From Streptomyces sp. NRRL F-2664 (GTDB lineage Bacteria > Actinomycetota > Actinomycetes > Streptomycetales > Streptomycetaceae): a stretch of DNA of 64,000 nt. The stretch is taken from positions 1 through 64,000 of the forward strand of contig NZ_JOFX01000020.1 in assembly GCF_000719345.1 (NCBI RefSeq). Reading direction: 5' to 3'. Shown one piece after another: positions 8,601 through 16,814 of this stretch; position 1 is the stretch's first letter; each line of letters opens with the position of its first letter. Made by a program: the position numbers and the translations under genes. Below the pieces are notes generated by a model that saw nothing but the letters and a program-made list of their open reading frames with translations, did not search any database and had not been told where the DNA came from.

Positions 8601-9860
8601 CTAGGAGCCCGGGAGGGTGAGGACCGCCAGGCCGCCGCCCGTCGCCGCGGTGCGGAAACGCAGTGCCGCCCCGATCGCTTCGGCCTGGCCCACAGCGATC
8701 GTCAGGCCCAGGCCGTGCCCCTTCCCGCCGCTGCGGAAGCGCTGCGGGCCGTGCGCCAACAGGTAGTCCGGGAAGCCGTCGCCATGGTCCCGTACGGTCA
8801 CCACCGGCCCGTCCACCGTCAGGATCACCGGCGCCCGCCCGTGCTGGTGGGCGTTGGCGACGAGGTTGCCCAGGACCCGTTCGAGCCGGCGCCGGTCGGT
8901 CTCCACGTGGGCGTCCCGCAGGACGACCACCTCCGTGTCCGTCCCCGAGGCCCGCACCACGCGCCGGGCCAGCCGCCCCAACTGGTGCAGGTCCGTCTCG
9001 ACCGCCTCGCTGCCCGAGTCCAGCCGCGAGATCTCCAGCAGGTCCTCCGTCAGCTGCCGCATCGTCCGGACCCGTTCGCGCACCAGCTCCGTCGGCCGGC
9101 CGTCCGGCAGCAGTTCCGACGCCGCCTGCAGACCCGTCAGCGGCGTACGCAGCTCATGCGCCACGTCCGCCGTGAACCGCCGCTCGCTCTCCAGCTTCGC
9201 CTGCAGGCTCCCGGCCATCGTGTCCAGCGCCCCGGCCACCGTCGCCACCTCGTCCTGGTGTCGCGACGGGTCCTTCGTCCGCGGGTCGTCCACCCGGGCA
9301 TCGAGGTCGCCCTGCGTGATCCGCCGCGCCACGGTCGCCGTCTGGTGCAGCCGCCGCGTCACCCGGGTCACCGAGAAGGCGCCCACGAGCAGGGTCCCGC
9401 CGATCGCCAGCACCGACGACCCGATGATCGCATTGTCGAGCCCGCGGATCGTACCGGCACTCTGGCCGTAGTCGACGGCGGTCGCCAGGGCCCGGCCGTC
9501 CGCCGGGGCCGCCGCCCACATCATCGGGCGGCCGCGGTGCTCCGCCACCACCGTCCCCCGGTGGCCGCCGACCGCGAGCGCCCGCAGCTCGGGCGGCAAC
9601 CCCACCGGATCGAGGCCGGAACCGGGCGGCAGGTTCTCGCCCGCCTCGTACGCGCGCGCGACGTCGTTCAGTTTGCCCAGCGCCTTCTCCCGCGCCGTCG
9701 CCACCGTCTGGCGGGTCACCTCCACGTGCACGAGCGCGCCGAGCACGGCCGCCAGCGAGCAGCACATCACCACGATGAAGCACGCCGACTTCCACGTGAG
9801 CGTCGCCGTCCAGGACGGCAGCCGCAGCCGCCGCCGGGGCCGCGCGGGGGCCTCGCTCAC
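8601..9860 (-). CDS. Sensor histidine kinase
   Basis: This 419-residue membrane sensor kinase has TM1 at about residues 26-46, an extracytoplasmic loop of about 100 residues, TM2 at about 145-163, a HAMP linker (165-220), and a HisKA dimerisation domain with phospho-acceptor His235 in AHELRTPL. An HATPase domain follows, with the N box (LGNLVANAHQHG) and G boxes (RDHGDGFPD, GHGLGL). The GTG start at 9860 overlaps the stop of the upstream lipoprotein gene by four bases (GTGA). No response-regulator gene lies beside it. The lipoprotein probably modulates this kinase; the layout recalls CseA/CseC of the SigE system, but neither sigE nor cseB is here, so that equivalence is not supported. Confidence 0.88.
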   Translation of the reverse strand: MSEAPARPRRRLRLPSWTATLTWKSACFIVVMCCSLAAVLGALVHVEVTRQTVATAREKALGKLNDVARAYEAGENLPPGSGLDPVGLPPELRALAVGGHRGTVVAEHRGRPMMWAAAPADGRALATAVDYGQSAGTIRGLDNAIIGSSVLAIGGTLLVGAFSVTRVTRRLHQTATVARRITQGDLDARVDDPRTKDPSRHQDEVATVAGALDTMAGSLQAKLESERRFTADVAHELRTPLTGLQAASELLPDGRPTELVRERVRTMRQLTEDLLEISRLDSGSEAVETDLHQLGRLARRVVRASGTDTEVVVLRDAHVETDRRRLERVLGNLVANAHQHGRAPVILTVDGPVVTVRDHGDGFPDYLLAHGPQRFRSGGKGHGLGLTIAVGQAEAIGAALRFRTAATGGGLAVLTLPGS

Positions 9861-10756
9861 GGCCGGTCCGCGGCCGGGTCGGGACCGTGGCCGGTGCCCG
9901 GGCCCGAACCGGGGCCGGTTCCCGGACCGACCCCAGGACCGGACCCTGTTCCGGGGCCCGGGCCCGGGCCGCTCCCCGCCCCCCGGCCCGGACCCGGGCC
10001 GGGCCCGCGGTCCGCCGGCCCCGGCGGGTTCGCGGGCACCCGTACGATCTGCTCGCGCGTCGGCAGCATGGTGCGCTGCTTCTCCTCCCACGACCAGGCG
10101 GTGATCAGCTCGTAGCCGCGGTTGCCGCTGGGCACCCGCAGGACCACGTCCCGCCCGGCCAGCTCCACCGAGACGACGGTCCGGGTGGTCGCCATGATCC
10201 GGTTGAGGCGCCCGTCGCGGTCCGCCGTGTAGACCCGTACGGACATCATCCTGTCCGGGAACTCGATGCCGAGGATCAGCTCGTCCTTGCCGTTGCCCGT
10301 GAGGTCCCGGTAGTACGGCGCCAGCACCGGGCACGACGGCGGCTGCTGCTCCGCGACCCCCGGCTTGCAGGTGGTGATCGCCGCCGCCGTCTCGGCCGGT
10401 ATCCCGTCGGCCCCGCTCCGCGTCTTCGGGTGGGCCCGCAGCTCCGCCTGCACCAGTGCCACCGGGTCGACCGCGTGCACGTCCTCGTCGTGGACGGGCG
10501 GGATCCCCTTCACGTACTCGGGCGGGGCTCCCGCCGGATCGGGCGGCGGTACGGTCGCGCCCTGGCGGTCGGGCCACAGGTGCACGGGCCCGCTCGCCGT
10601 CGCGGTCGCCCCGGCCGCCACCAGCCCGCCGGTGTCTCCGCACCCGGCCAGCAGCGGGAACACGGCCAGGGCCAGCAACGGGGCGAGGACACGAGCCGGG
10701 GAGCGGCGCCGCCCGGAGCCGTCGAAAACGTACCTCTTCACGGCCCCCCTGCTCAC
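9857..10756 (-). CDS. Lipoprotein coupled to the sensor kinase
   Basis: This protein of about 299 residues has a basic N-terminus, a hydrophobic stretch and the lipobox LLAGC with Cys39. The domain of about residues 60-230 includes a DLTGNGKDELILGIEF segment, reminiscent of a calcium-binding FG-GAP/VCBS blade. The last 60 residues are a Gly/Pro tract of repeated GPGPGxGxG units, probably a flexible wall-spanning tail. The GTG at 10756 is used; another GTG five codons on (residue 6) is possible. The stop overlaps the kinase start, so it is likely the sensory partner of that kinase at the membrane surface (inference). Confidence 0.75.
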   Translation of the reverse strand: MSRGAVKRYVFDGSGRRRSPARVLAPLLALAVFPLLAGCGDTGGLVAAGATATASGPVHLWPDRQGATVPPPDPAGAPPEYVKGIPPVHDEDVHAVDPVALVQAELRAHPKTRSGADGIPAETAAAITTCKPGVAEQQPPSCPVLAPYYRDLTGNGKDELILGIEFPDRMMSVRVYTADRDGRLNRIMATTRTVVSVELAGRDVVLRVPSGNRGYELITAWSWEEKQRTMLPTREQIVRVPANPPGPADRGPGPGPGRGAGSGPGPGPGTGSGPGVGPGTGPGSGPGTGHGPDPAADRP

Positions 10757-10998
10757 AGCCCCCGTGCCCTTCTGCCCGCGCGACGTCGACGGGCGATCAC
10801 GCCCACCCTATGCAGAGGTCCGCCCCTTTTGCCCATGCGGGTGCGGCTCCTCGTGCCGGTACCCGACCTGTCCCTGTTCCCTGCACTATCGGTGTGTCCG
10901 TACATATGCCTGTACGTGAGCGCAGACCTGCGCCCCTACATCCGTTTCGGTATCTGCCGGTGCCCCCGTGCCGCGCGGCGGCCGTCCGTGCCGAACGG

Positions 10999-11631
10999 TC
11001 AGCCGTCCGTGCGTCCCCGACGCAGCATGGCGAAGCCGAGCCCCGCCGCACCCACCGCCGCGATGCCGCCGCCCGCGGCGAGCAGCAGGACGCCGTCCCC
11101 CGGTCCGTCGGCCAGCGTACTCAGCCGCCGCCCCTCGGCGGACACGGCCTCCAGGGCACGGGTGTCGCCGGCGGCGGCCCGCTGGTCGGCCGAGACGGGG
11201 ACGACCCGCCCGTCGCGGGTTCCGGTCTTGTGCCCCTCGCCCGTCACGGCCTGGCCGCCGCCCTGCGCGGAGGTGTCACCCATCCAGGACGTCAGCCGGC
11301 CCGTGGCATCGAGCGCCGCGTGGAGTTCGCCGGTACCGCCGACGACGGTCACTCCGTCATAGCTGGTCAACGTGGTGGACCTGGCGCCGTCGGCGGCCAG
11401 GATGTCCGCCTGGTAGGTCCCCTTGGCCGTCCGGTAGACCTTCGCCGTGGACACCCCGTCGGCGAGCGAGAGCGTCTTGACCAGGGTCCGCTGCGGGGCC
11501 GCGGAACGCGCGGACGAGGCCGCCGGTACGCCTTCCGCCAGAGCGGCGGCGGTGGGCAGCGCCAGCAGGCTGCCGGCACAGGCGGTCACGGCTGCGGCGC
11601 GAACGAGAGTGCGGCGGCGGACGGTGCTCAC
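10999..11631 (-). CDS. Exported protein with C-terminal membrane anchor
   Basis: This 210-residue protein has a Sec signal peptide (Arg-rich start, hydrophobic core, cleavage probably after AALA near residue 32). A beta-rich ectodomain follows, then a C-terminal hydrophobic helix (about residues 180-202) ending in the basic tail RRGRTDG. This is a wall/membrane-anchored topology without an LPXTG motif. GAAGGAC precedes the GTG start. It stands alone, divergent from the NERD gene at 11827. No family recognised. Confidence 0.7.
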   Translation of the reverse strand: MSTVRRRTLVRAAAVTACAGSLLALPTAAALAEGVPAASSARSAAPQRTLVKTLSLADGVSTAKVYRTAKGTYQADILAADGARSTTLTSYDGVTVVGGTGELHAALDATGRLTSWMGDTSAQGGGQAVTGEGHKTGTRDGRVVPVSADQRAAAGDTRALEAVSAEGRRLSTLADGPGDGVLLLAAGGGIAAVGAAGLGFAMLRRGRTDG

Positions 11632-11826
11632 GGGAAGTCCTTCGAGGGTGGTCTGCTGGTCAGGGCCTGGACGTCGCCAGGTGCCACAAACCTAGGGGCC
11701 GGCCGTTGCGGCGACACCCCGTTCGTGTAACAGCGGAGTCGCAACGTTCCGTCGGAGTCGTTACACAACCGAGGGATTGCCGAGCGGCGCCCCGGCTGCT
11801 CCCATGGACGGCGGGGGTGAGGGCGC

Positions 11827-12624
11827 ATGCGCGGACTCAAGGTACTGCCCAGTGGCCGGCCCGGCCGCGGCCGGCTCTACGTCAATCTGCCCGACGGTCA
11901 GGCGGTCGCTTGGTACGACCGCCAGGCCAACCGGATCAGCGTCCTCGCGGACGACCAGCGCGAGGCCGTCCTGGCCGTGCTGCGCCCCTACCTGAGCGGC
12001 ACCGTGACGATCGGGCCGCCGCCGGTCCCCACCGCGGCCGACCTGCGCCGCCTCGCCATGCCGCCGGACGCCGACCTTGCACCGAACCGCCCCGGCGAGA
12101 CCCTCCTCGCGGAGCTGGAGCACGGCGCCGCGGGGACCCGCGCCCGGCACCGGCTGCGCCAGGACCTGGCCGCGCAGCAGCGGATGGGCGACGCCCTCGA
12201 CGCCCTGGAGGCGGAGGGCTGGCGGACCCTGCACTGCGTCCCGCTCCCGGGATTCGGGCGCATCGACCACCTGGTCGTCGGGCCGGCCGGGGTCTTCTGC
12301 GTGTGTACGGTGCCGGGCCGCCGTCAACGAGCCGTGGTGGGGGACCTGTTGCTCACGGTGGGCCGGTCGGAACCCCGCCCGGACCCCCGCTGGATCCGCG
12401 GCGCCGCGGCCCGCGCGACCGCGCTGCTGGCCGCGAAGGTGACCCCGGCCCTGGCAGTGGTCGACGCCTCCCGCCTGGAGACGGCGCCCACGCTCCGCGA
12501 CATCCGCGTCCTGCAGCCGCCGACGGCGACCCCGGACCTCGTCGCGTCCCCGACCACCCTCAAACCCCCCGACGTCGAAGCCCTGTTCGCACAGGCCCGC
12601 GACACCCGCACCTGGCTCCCCTGA
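11827..12624 (+). CDS. NERD (nuclease-related) domain protein
   Basis: This protein of about 265 residues has an unassigned N-terminal 115 residues. They are followed by a NERD domain (about 119-230), recognisable by GDALDALEAEGWRTLH and then GRIDHLVVGPAGVFCV. NERD domains share the restriction-endonuclease-like fold; Asp147 in the IDHLVVG strand would be a metal ligand. A clear QxK catalytic triad is not obvious, so nuclease activity is unproven. ATG 11827 is the only good start. The gene sits beside the NHEJ locus, separated by a non-coding stretch of 640 bp. Confidence 0.75.
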   Translation: MRGLKVLPSGRPGRGRLYVNLPDGQAVAWYDRQANRISVLADDQREAVLAVLRPYLSGTVTIGPPPVPTAADLRRLAMPPDADLAPNRPGETLLAELEHGAAGTRARHRLRQDLAAQQRMGDALDALEAEGWRTLHCVPLPGFGRIDHLVVGPAGVFCVCTVPGRRQRAVVGDLLLTVGRSEPRPDPRWIRGAAARATALLAAKVTPALAVVDASRLETAPTLRDIRVLQPPTATPDLVASPTTLKPPDVEALFAQARDTRTWLP

Positions 12625-13261
12625 CACCGCGGACGGGGGCGACCCGGGGGCGCCGCAGGCGTGCCTGCCTGCCTGCGGTTGCCTGCCTGCGCCTGCCCGC
12701 GACCTCACTGCCTCCGCCGCCCGTGGCCCGCCTGCGGGCCCGTGCCTGTGCGCCCACCCGCGGCTGTGCGCCCTGCGGCCTCCGTACTTCCGCCCGCCCA
12801 TTGCCCGCCTTCGGCTTCCCGGCCCGCGGCCGCCCGTCTGCGGCTGCTTGCCCGGGGCTGCCGGCCTGCCGCTTCGCGCTTTCGCTGCCCCGGTCTGCGG
12901 CTGCCGAGGTGCGGCCTCCGCGTGCCTGCGGCCTGCGTGCCTCGGGCTTCCGCGCCACCTTTTCGTTGTTCTGCCTCCGCCACGCGTCAACGCCTGCGGT
13001 CGCTCCGTCTCGGCGCGTGGATTTCCGGGTCCGCGGCTCCGTGCCGGTGACTCCGTCCCCGAGGTTTCCGCGCCCGCGGCTCCCGCCTCGGGCTTCGGGG
13101 CCGATGCCCGGCCTCCGCGCGCCGGGCCACCCGGGTTCGACTCCGCGCCCGGGGCCTTCTTGCCGCCTCCGCGCCCGAACGTGCTTCGCGCCACCGCGCT
13201 CAGAGCCTGCTCCGTGCCCCCGGGCACAGGCCATGCTTCGCCCCCCGGCAGGGGTACGGCT
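12625..13261. other. Low-complexity GC-rich intergenic region
   Basis: These 637 bases lie between convergent genes and are dominated by repeats of TGCCTGC/GCCTGCGGC and related pyrimidine-rich words, especially 12660-12990. Several long open frames exist on both strands, but all have implausible Arg/Pro/Gly-only composition. I see no gene. Confidence 0.6.
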
Positions 13262-14407
13262 TCAGGCCGAGGTCCGCTTGCGCGGTGTCGCCGCCTTCTT
13301 CGCCCCCGTGCCCGACCCGGCCTTCTTCGCGCTCGCCGCCGACGTGGACTTCGTCGTACCCGACTTCCCCGCCGCCCCCGATCGGCCCGACGTCCCCGTC
13401 TTGCCGGTGGTCGCCTTCTTCTTCGAGGCGGCGGACGCGGTCTTCGCCGCCGCCGTCTTCTTCGCCGACTCCGCCGTCGACTTCTTCCCGCCCACCGTCT
13501 TCGGCGAGGCCGTGGACTTCCGCCCGCCCGTCCCGCCCCGCCGCATCGGCGTGACCCGGGCCCCGCCCGCCGCGGCGCCGGCCTCGGACTCCTCCCCGCC
13601 CGCGTCCGCGTCCTCGTCCGCCACCTCGCCCCGCGAGGCCTTGGCCGCCCGCACGCTCTTCTCCAGCGCCGCCATCAGGTCGATGACCTGCCCGCCGGCC
13701 GGCTTCCCCGGTTCCTCCGCCGGCTCGAACGCGCCCCCCGCCTTTGCCGCGATCATCGCCTCCACGGCGTCCCGGTAGTCGTCGTGCAGCGACGCCATCT
13801 CCACCTCCCCGAGCGTCGCCATCAGCGCGTCCGCCAGGTCCAGCTCTGCATCTCGTACCGACACCTCCACGTCCGGCGCCACCCCCTCCGGCACCCGGAT
13901 CTCGTCCGGCCACAGCAGCCCGTGCATCGCGATCACGTCGTCGACGACCCGCAGCATGCCCAGCCGCTCCCGGCCCCGCAGCGCGTACTTGGCGATCGCG
14001 ACCTTCCGGCTCCGCTTGAGCGCCTCCCGCAGCAGCGTGTACGGCTTCGCCGCCGTCGCCCCGTTCGCCGCCAGGTAGTACGCCGCGTCCATCTGCAGCG
14101 GATCGATCTCCTCGGCAGGTACGAACGACATGATCTCGATCGTCTTCGCGGTCGCCAGCGGCAGCTGCGCCAGGTCCTCGTCCGTGATCGGGATCAGGGA
14201 CCCGTCCGCCTCCTCGTACCCCTTGCCGATCTCGGCGCCCGAGACCTCCTCCCCGTCCAGCTCGCACACCTTGCGGTAGCGGATCCGCCCGCCGTCGGCG
14301 AGGTGGATCTGACGGAAGGAGATCGAGTGGCTCTCCGTGGCGTTCACCAGCTTGATCGGGATGCTGACGAGGCCGAAGGAGATCGCTCCGTTCCAGATGG
14401 ATCGCAC
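13262..14407 (-). CDS. ku: Ku family DNA end-binding protein
   Basis: This 381-residue protein is a homodimeric bacterial Ku, which threads onto broken DNA ends and recruits LigD for non-homologous end joining. Residues 1-255 are the Ku core, starting RSIWNGAISFGLVSIPIKL and including VPAEEIDPLQMDAAYYL. From about residue 270 there is a long Lys/Ala/Ser/Thr-rich tail (repeated KKTAAAK, KSTA units), much longer than in short Ku proteins and resembling histone-H1-like DNA-binding tails seen in other actinobacterial Ku. It is divergent from the LigD polymerase gene, with only 31 bases between starts, so both share one regulatory interval. Confidence 0.95.
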   Translation of the reverse strand: MRSIWNGAISFGLVSIPIKLVNATESHSISFRQIHLADGGRIRYRKVCELDGEEVSGAEIGKGYEEADGSLIPITDEDLAQLPLATAKTIEIMSFVPAEEIDPLQMDAAYYLAANGATAAKPYTLLREALKRSRKVAIAKYALRGRERLGMLRVVDDVIAMHGLLWPDEIRVPEGVAPDVEVSVRDAELDLADALMATLGEVEMASLHDDYRDAVEAMIAAKAGGAFEPAEEPGKPAGGQVIDLMAALEKSVRAAKASRGEVADEDADAGGEESEAGAAAGGARVTPMRRGGTGGRKSTASPKTVGGKKSTAESAKKTAAAKTASAASKKKATTGKTGTSGRSGAAGKSGTTKSTSAASAKKAGSGTGAKKAATPRKRTSA

Positions 14408-14438
14408 GGTTCCTCCTGTTTCGTGGCAATCTCATCGT

Positions 14439-15335
14439 ATGACGCCGATCACCATGGTGGAGGGCCGTCGCATCGCGCTCAGCAACCTCGACAAGGTCCT
14501 CTATCCGGAGACCGGCTTCACGAAGGGCGAGGTCCTCCACTACTACGCCACCGTCGCCGGGCCCCTGCTCGCCCAGATCCACGACCGGGCGGTGTCCTTC
14601 CTGCGCTACCCCGACGGGCCGGACGGCCAGATGTTCTTCACCAAGAACCCGCCGCCCGGCACGCCCGACTGGGTGAGGACCAGCCCCGTACCCCGCTCCG
14701 AGGACCCCTCCGCCGTCCAGGTGGTCGTCGCCGACATGGCCGCCCTCATGTGGTCCGCCAACCTCGTCGTCGAGTTCCACATCCACCAGTGGCCGGCCGG
14801 CAGTCCCGCCGTCGCCGACCGCATGGTCCTCGACCTCGACCCCGGCGCCCCCGCGACCGTCGTCGAGTGCTGCACCGTCGCCCGGTGGCTGCGCGAGCGC
14901 CTCGCCGCCGACGGCCTCGACGCCTACGCCAAGACCTCCGGATCCAAGGGCCTGCACCTGTCCGTCCCCCTGGAGCCGACCCCCTCGGCGCAGGTGTCCG
15001 CGTACGCCAAACGGCTCGCCCAGGAAGCCGAACGCGAGCTCCCCGACCTCGTGGTCCACCGCATGGCCAAGGCCCTGCGCCCCGGCAAGGTCTTCGTCGA
15101 CCACAGCCAGAACGCCGCCGCCAAGACCACCGCCGCCGCCTACACCCTGCGGGCGCGGGCCCGCCCCACCGTGTCCGCACCCGTGTCCTGGACGGAGGTC
15201 GAGGCCTGCCGCACCCCCGCCGACCTGGTCTTTCTCGCCGACGACATCGGTCCGCGGCTCGACCGCGACGGAGACCTCTTCGCCCCGCTCGCCGACCCCG
15301 CGCAGGGCCGCCCGCTCCCGAGGGCCCGGCCGTGA
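14439..15335 (+). CDS. ligD: LigD-type NHEJ polymerase/primase
   Basis: This 298-residue stand-alone polymerase domain of the archaeo-eukaryotic primase fold fills gaps and adds nucleotides at broken ends during NHEJ. The catalytic acidic pair is Asp132/Asp134 in LDLDPG, preceded by the EFHIHQW segment (His114/His116), as in LigD-Pol. ATG 14439 begins the conserved opening (VEGRRIALSNLDKVLYPETG). The ligase gene starts by a GTGA overlap, so polymerase and ligase are co-translated as separate polypeptides instead of the fused LigD of mycobacteria. Confidence 0.92.
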   Translation: MTPITMVEGRRIALSNLDKVLYPETGFTKGEVLHYYATVAGPLLAQIHDRAVSFLRYPDGPDGQMFFTKNPPPGTPDWVRTSPVPRSEDPSAVQVVVADMAALMWSANLVVEFHIHQWPAGSPAVADRMVLDLDPGAPATVVECCTVARWLRERLAADGLDAYAKTSGSKGLHLSVPLEPTPSAQVSAYAKRLAQEAERELPDLVVHRMAKALRPGKVFVDHSQNAAAKTTAAAYTLRARARPTVSAPVSWTEVEACRTPADLVFLADDIGPRLDRDGDLFAPLADPAQGRPLPRARP

Positions 15336-16249
15336 TCCGCGTCGCGCTGGCCGCCGCCGTACGCACCCTGCCGCGCGGGGCAGGGCTGGCGTACGAGCCG
15401 AAGTTCGACGGGCACCGGCTCGTCGTCGTGCGCTCGGCGGCCGACGTGACGCTCCAGGCGCGCTCCGGCCGGATCGTGACCAGCGCGTTCCCCGACCTGG
15501 CGGCGGCCGCACTGCAGCTGCCCGCCGGTACCGTCCTGGACGGCGAGGTGGTGGTCTGGCACGAAGGCCGCACGGACTTCGCCCTGGTGCAGCGGCGGGC
15601 TGCGGCCACCGCCGCCCGCGCCGCCGTGCTCGCACAGAGCCTGCCCGCGTCCTACGCCGCCTTCGACGTGCTGGAACTGGCCGGGCTGGACGTGCGCGGC
15701 CGCCCGTACGAGCGACGCCGGGCCCTCCTCGTCGACCTGCTGCTGCCGCTGGGGCCGCCCCTGCAGCCGGTCCCGATGACGACCGACCCGGAACTGGCCG
15801 CCACCTGGTACGAGACCCTCCCCGGTAACGGCATCGAGGGGCTCGTCGTCAAGAGGCTGGACCAGTCCTACCCGGCGGGACGGCGCGGCTGGCAGAAGCT
15901 GCGGCACACGGACGTGCGGGACGCAGCGGTCGTCGGCTACACCGGGACCCCGCGCCGGCCGCTCGCCCTGGTACTCGTCCTGCCGATCGGGGACGAGACC
16001 CCGCTGGTGTCGAGCCCGCTGACGGCGGCGCTGCGCCGGGAGGTCGTGGAGGCGACGGCCGCGCGCGGAGCCGAAGCCGGAGCCGGGGCGGCGGGCCCCG
16101 GGTCCGGCGAGCCGGTGTCGACGGTGACGGCCATCGGGCTCGGCGAAGTCCCGTACCGCGCCCTCGACCCGCCCCTCACGGCCGAGGTCCGGTGCACCTC
16201 GGCCCGGCACCCGCCGCCGGAGGTGCTCCGGCTGCGGACAGACCTCTGA
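15332..16249 (+). CDS. ligD: ATP-dependent DNA ligase (LigD ligase domain)
   Basis: This 305-residue protein contains the adenylation and OB-fold parts of an ATP-dependent ligase. Motif I is EPKFDGHR with nucleophile Lys24; motif IV is EGLVVKRL; motif V is WQKLRH. Motif I sits unusually close to the N-terminus, so the usual 10-15 residue lead-in is shortened, but the GTG overlap with the polymerase gene fixes this start. The stop codon lies inside a strong terminator hairpin. It acts with Ku and the upstream polymerase to seal double-strand breaks. Confidence 0.92.
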   Translation: MIRVALAAAVRTLPRGAGLAYEPKFDGHRLVVVRSAADVTLQARSGRIVTSAFPDLAAAALQLPAGTVLDGEVVVWHEGRTDFALVQRRAAATAARAAVLAQSLPASYAAFDVLELAGLDVRGRPYERRRALLVDLLLPLGPPLQPVPMTTDPELAATWYETLPGNGIEGLVVKRLDQSYPAGRRGWQKLRHTDVRDAAVVGYTGTPRRPLALVLVLPIGDETPLVSSPLTAALRREVVEATAARGAEAGAGAAGPGSGEPVSTVTAIGLGEVPYRALDPPLTAEVRCTSARHPPPEVLRLRTDL

Positions 16250-16273
16250 CCCGTACGGAGGTACGGGTCAGAG
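16244..16273 (+). terminator. Rho-independent-type terminator after ligD
   Basis: A perfect 13-bp stem (CTCTGACCCGTAC, 16244-16256, with its complement at 16261-16273) encloses a GGAG loop. The ligase stop codon is within the first arm. There is no T-run, as is usual in Streptomyces. Confidence 0.85.
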
Positions 16274-16351
16274 AGCGTCGCGGGGCGCAGGGCCCCGGCG
16301 TGGTGCGTCCGCAGCCGTGTGCGGCTGGGGCGGGCGTGGGCGCCGCGCCGG

Positions 16352-16747
16352 TCAGGAGTGGGCGCCGCGCCCCGCGTCCGGGGGAGCGCCGGGCTGAGGG
16401 TGCGGCCCGGGCCCCTCGGGCCGTCGGTAGCCGGACTCCCGTTCCCTGCGGACCTCGTCCGGGTGGCTGGAGGTCGTCGAGCCGAAGTTCCCGTATCCCT
16501 GCATCTCGTGGGGCCGCAGGCCGCCCTCCGGGATCTCCACCTGGTCCCGCTCCTCGCGGACCTCGAAGACGGCTCCGCCGTCCGGCAGGTGAGGCTGCTC
16601 CTCGGCGGCGGGCGGTGGCGGTTCCTTCGCCCGGACCAGCTGGCCCAACTTGAAGCCGCCGAGCAGGAGGGCGACGACGGCCAGTCCGATGATCGGGAAC
16701 CACGCGACATCCGTGAGGATCGAGTCCACGCTCAGGATCATGTCCAT
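16352..16747 (-). CDS. DUF6479 family membrane protein
   Basis: This protein of about 131 residues has one N-terminal transmembrane helix (WFPIIGLAVVALLLGGFKLG). Its cytoplasmic tail is Pro/Glu-rich, with EQPHLPDGGAVFEVRE and LRPHEMQGYGNFGS, the hallmark of DUF6479 proteins. The start could be ATG 16747 or 16768; I use 16747 because a G-rich Shine-Dalgarno-like stretch lies upstream. Function unknown. It is convergent with the ligase gene and separated from it by the terminator. Confidence 0.7.
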   Translation of the reverse strand: MDMILSVDSILTDVAWFPIIGLAVVALLLGGFKLGQLVRAKEPPPPAAEEQPHLPDGGAVFEVREERDQVEIPEGGLRPHEMQGYGNFGSTTSSHPDEVRRERESGYRRPEGPGPHPQPGAPPDAGRGAHS

Positions 16748-16814
16748 ACGGAGCATTTTCCCCCACATCCACCCGGCATGCGCATTTCGGGCGCCAGTGG
16801 CGGGGGTGGACAGG

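Noticed and set aside
12560..13234. Minus-strand frame in the gap between the NERD and Ku genes
   Set aside because: Arg/Gly/Ala-rich with no domain, repeat-derived from TGCCTGC words, and no ribosome-binding site.
12848..15331. Plus-strand extension upstream of the LigD ligase start
   Set aside because: The frame is open only because of GC bias; it crosses the Ku gene antisense and the polymerase gene. The GTG at 15332 with GTGA overlap is the credible start.
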